In this document: positions 25,499 to 27,039 of the stretch, in pieces
Layout: each line of letters starts with the position of its first letter
Position numbering within the stretch: the first letter of the stretch is position 1
Origin: Deinococcus phoenicis
GTDB lineage: Bacteria; Deinococcota; Deinococci; Deinococcales; Deinococcaceae
Direction of reading: 5' to 3'
Assembly: GCF_000599865.1 (NCBI RefSeq)
Contig: NZ_JHAC01000014.1
Span: 1 to 27,039 of the forward strand
DNA length: 27,039 nucleotides
The notes under the pieces: model-generated
What the model was told of the DNA's origin: nothing
Seen by the model: only the letters and a program-made list of their open reading frames with translations
Databases searched by the model: none
Made by a program: the position numbers and the translations under genes

Positions 25499-26146
25499 TC
25501 AGATGATGCCCAACCTCCGGGCCTGCTCGGCCAGATCACGCTCGTACCCCTCAAGCCAATGGGCCGCACAGTCGTCGTGCATCTCCCAGAGCTTCGTGAA
25601 CGCCTCCCAGGGCTGGTCCGTGATGAAGCCCTCGTGGGGGTGCGGCTTGTTGCCGTCCATCAGGTACATGCGGGCGCGGCTGCCCTCGCGGGGATTGCGG
25701 GTGGTGATCTCGTACAGATCGAAGTTCACGCGGCGAATGTTGCCGAAGTCGGCCACAGGCACGGTGGGGCCGCCCTCGACCATGACCTCGAACGCCACCG
25801 ACTGCATCAGGCGGCGGCGGGCCTGCTCCTCATCACCCTCCAGCGCGAACGTCCCGCCGTTGCTCTGGCAGTTGTAGGTGAGGCTATGCAGCATGTCCAG
25901 CAGTTCCCCCGCGCTGTAGGGGGTGGGGTCGGCCTGGGCCTGCCGGTACTCCTGGCGCAGTGCCTCCACCGCCTCCGGCGTCAGGTCGCCGCCCGCGTAG
26001 CTGAGCGCGTAGGCGCGGGCGTTCGCCACATGCAACACCTCGAAGGTGCGCGGCTCGACGGGATGCCCAGGTTCCACAAAGAACAGGTCACGGGCGGCCA
26101 CCTCAAGGGCTTTGATGGCGGAAGCTCCAAAGCAGATCACTGACAT
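25499..26146 (-). CDS. Hypothetical protein (215 aa) with its own regulated promoter
   Basis: The ATG at 26146 follows an AAAGGAG site by 7 nt. The protein is soluble and acidic. The N-terminal ~85 residues are helical (LTPEAVEALRQEYRQAQADP). A second region holds NCQSNGGTFALEGDEEQARR, and a third is beta-rich (ADFGNIRRVNFDLYEITTRN), ending in a helical tail. No family is recognised. It is the gene nearest to the hairpin-rich non-coding region and, with no initiator seen elsewhere, a speculative candidate for a new replication protein, though no DNA-binding motif is visible. Confidence 0.65.
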   Translation of the reverse strand: MSVICFGASAIKALEVAARDLFFVEPGHPVEPRTFEVLHVANARAYALSYAGGDLTPEAVEALRQEYRQAQADPTPYSAGELLDMLHSLTYNCQSNGGTFALEGDEEQARRRLMQSVAFEVMVEGGPTVPVADFGNIRRVNFDLYEITTRNPREGSRARMYLMDGNKPHPHEGFITDQPWEAFTKLWEMHDDCAAHWLEGYERDLAEQARRLGII

Positions 26147-26151
26147 TCTTA

Positions 26152-26213
26152 CGCTCCTTTCCCCTCTGTCGGGGGTAAGGACAGTGTACTACTTTAGCAG
26201 TACAAAATCAAGG
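26152..26213 (-). promoter_or_regulatory. Promoter, TGTACT-N8-AGTACA operator and shared leader, copy 3
   Basis: On the minus strand: -35 TTGATT (26206-26211), a 17-bp spacer, -10 TACACT (26183-26188). TGTACT (26185-26190) and AGTACA (26199-26204) form the same dyad, 8 nt apart, as at 25421-25440. The leader reads CCCCCGACAGAGGGG then AAAGGAGCG. Bases in the centre of the dyad differ from the other copy while the arms are kept, supporting a real binding site. Confidence 0.85.
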
Positions 26214-26287
26214 GTTTTCCCTTACTAGAACAATAAAAAGCGCCTTCCTCCCCGGTGTTGCTCGCGGTCCTCTTGGAAGGTTGTGCC

Positions 26288-26307
26288 GGGCGGGGCAAGC
26301 CCCGCCC
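26288..26307. repeat. 9-bp-arm GC-rich hairpin
   Basis: GGGCGGGGC (26288-26296) and GCCCCGCCC (26299-26307) are perfect arms around AA. The loop is too tight for a normal RNA hairpin tip, so the real stem would be slightly shorter. Confidence 0.7.
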
Positions 26308-26543
26308 TCCTGCCCCTGGCCTGCTCGCTGCTGGCTCTCTCAGGCCCACACGCCCACACCGGGGGGCCTCGCCGTCCGGTGTGCCGCCCCTGGCGGCGTC
26401 CTGGGCCGCCCACCTGCGCCGCCGCTCTCTCACACCCCTTGCCCCGCTGAAGCTGCTGTCAAGGGTGCGGGCACCGCCCGCCCCCCCCTCGCGGGGGGTT
26501 GCCCTTGACGGCGTTCAAGCGCCCCTGACCCTTCAGGCCGCAG

Positions 26544-26591
26544 GCCGGGGAAAAATGTGTTGGCGCTTTCCCAGACACATTTTTCCCCGGC
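26544..26591. repeat. 17-bp-arm perfect hairpin in the non-coding region
   Basis: GCCGGGGAAAAATGTGT (26544-26560) and ACACATTTTTCCCCGGC (26575-26591) are perfect 17-bp arms around a 14-nt loop. It is the longest perfect inverted repeat of the backbone. It is not preceded by a gene that needs a terminator. Single large hairpins of this size occur at double- or single-strand origins of rolling-circle plasmids. Confidence 0.92.
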
Positions 26592-26776
26592 TGCTGCCCG
26601 TCCGGCGAGGACTCTTCTTCTTTCTTCTGGCCGCGCTCGGCTAGGCCGACGAGCCGCCTCTAGGCCGCAGGGCGGGCGCGGCCCTCCCGCCGTCCCGTCA
26701 GGAACGCCGGGGACCGGCACAGCGCGGCCTCTGGCCGCTCCTCGTTCCTTCGGCGCATCTGTTCCGCGCTTCAGTC

Positions 26777-26791
26777 CCGGCCTCTGGCCGG
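26777..26791. repeat. Short hairpin CCGGCC / GGCCGG
   Basis: Perfect 6-bp arms surround TCT. The related phrase GGCCTCTGGCCG also occurs near 26727, suggesting a small repeated palindrome. Confidence 0.55.
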
Positions 26792-26808
26792 ACGTGCCTT
26801 GCGGAGCA

Positions 26809-26831
26809 TCGCCCGGCGCTGTTCCGGGCGA
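26809..26831. repeat. 8-bp-arm hairpin TCGCCCGG / CCGGGCGA
   Basis: Perfect 8-bp arms (26809-26816 and 26824-26831) flank a 7-nt loop. Confidence 0.7.
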
Positions 26832-26871
26832 CAAATGGATCGGTTGCCCCTTCCCACGCCACGCCCTGCAC

Positions 26872-26946
26872 CACCCGCCTTCCAGCGGAGGAAGGGGACT
26901 GGAATGCGAAAGGGCCGCGTCCCGCCTGACGTGAGGAAGGCGGGTG
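26872..26946. repeat. 12-bp inverted repeat with 51-nt spacer
   Basis: CACCCGCCTTCC (26872-26883) and GGAAGGCGGGTG (26935-26946) are perfect arms enclosing 51 nt, close to the circle junction. The long loop could hold another fold or be a protein-binding site. Confidence 0.7.
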
Positions 26947-26977
26947 TCTCTAGCGGCCCGGTGCTGCGGAGCAGCAT

Positions 26978-27039
26978 TCGCATGGAAGGCCGCGCCAACG
27001 GCGCTCCCCTTAAAAGTAAACATGCAAAAAAGTAAAAAA
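26978..27039. repeat. Right copy of 62-bp exact terminal direct repeat (circular overlap)
   Basis: This copy is identical to bases 1-62. Base 63 continues from the left copy and base 26977 precedes the right copy, so joining them gives one uninterrupted circle. I read it as an assembly overlap, not a biological duplication. Confidence 0.93.

Larger units (their letters stand above)
26214..26977. other. Non-coding, hairpin-rich region; candidate origin of replication
   Basis: There is no credible gene here or across the circle junction to about 114, roughly 0.9 kb in all. The open frames are antisense or low-complexity. It holds several perfect inverted repeats (26288-26307, 26544-26591, 26777-26791, 26809-26831, 26872-26946) and the repeated phrase GGCCTCTGGCCG at 26727 and 26779. 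An A-rich patch follows at the junction. Dense secondary structure next to an AT-rich patch is what origins of small plasmids often show. Confidence 0.5.

Noticed and set aside
26430..27023. 197-aa minus-strand open frame over the hairpin region
   Set aside because: It is low-complexity, rich in Pro, Gly, Arg and Ala, crosses many inverted repeats and the junction repeat, and shows no family-like sequence.

Overview
The window looks like one complete small circular replicon, probably a plasmid of a Deinococcus-type bacterium. The first 62 bases are repeated exactly as the last 62, the usual sign of a circular contig left untrimmed; the unique circle would be about 26,977 bp. Deinococcus is suggested by high GC, by several genes with a TANNNT box only 5-6 nt before the start codon and no Shine-Dalgarno sequence (leaderless transcription), and by a secreted metallo-beta-lactamase-fold protein with an excalibur tail beside a DUF3006 protein. 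The genus is an inference.

The main discovery is a complete Tn3-family transposon at 5007-17634 (12,628 bp). It has 38-bp terminal inverted repeats that match at 32 of 38 positions, and both sides carry the same 5-bp target duplication, ATATA. A Tn3-type transposase lies at the left end and a tyrosine recombinase (TnpI-like candidate) at the right end. Between them is a potassium-uptake island: kdpB, a 26-residue microprotein, kdpF, kdpA, kdpC, a short KdpD without a kinase domain, and a separate histidine kinase with a NarL-type response regulator. A lower-GC gene of unknown function sits between kdpC and kdpD. Removing the element and one ATATA copy restores an uninterrupted 118-codon reading frame, so the transposon broke a small membrane-protein gene. 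That gene belonged to a + strand cluster (3991-4892, then 17635-19881) that includes a protein resembling the C-terminal part of Tc-toxin A subunits.

The left backbone (1-4892) has a Fic toxin with a VbhA-like antitoxin, the MBL-excalibur/DUF3006 pair, an HNH nuclease, and a small membrane protein divergent from it. The right backbone (17635-27039) has the rest of the disrupted cluster, a beta-CASP nuclease translationally coupled to a XerC/D-like recombinase, a VapBC-type toxin-antitoxin pair with iteron-like repeats upstream, an XRE regulator, and four genes of unknown function. Two of these have near-identical promoters with the same palindromic operator between the -35 and -10 boxes.

I recognised no replication initiator or partition gene. 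About 0.9 kb around the circle junction (26220-27039 and 1-114) lacks a credible gene and is full of perfect inverted repeats, including a 17-bp-arm hairpin at 26544-26591. It is the best candidate for an origin. All calls come from reading the sequence; no database search was run.
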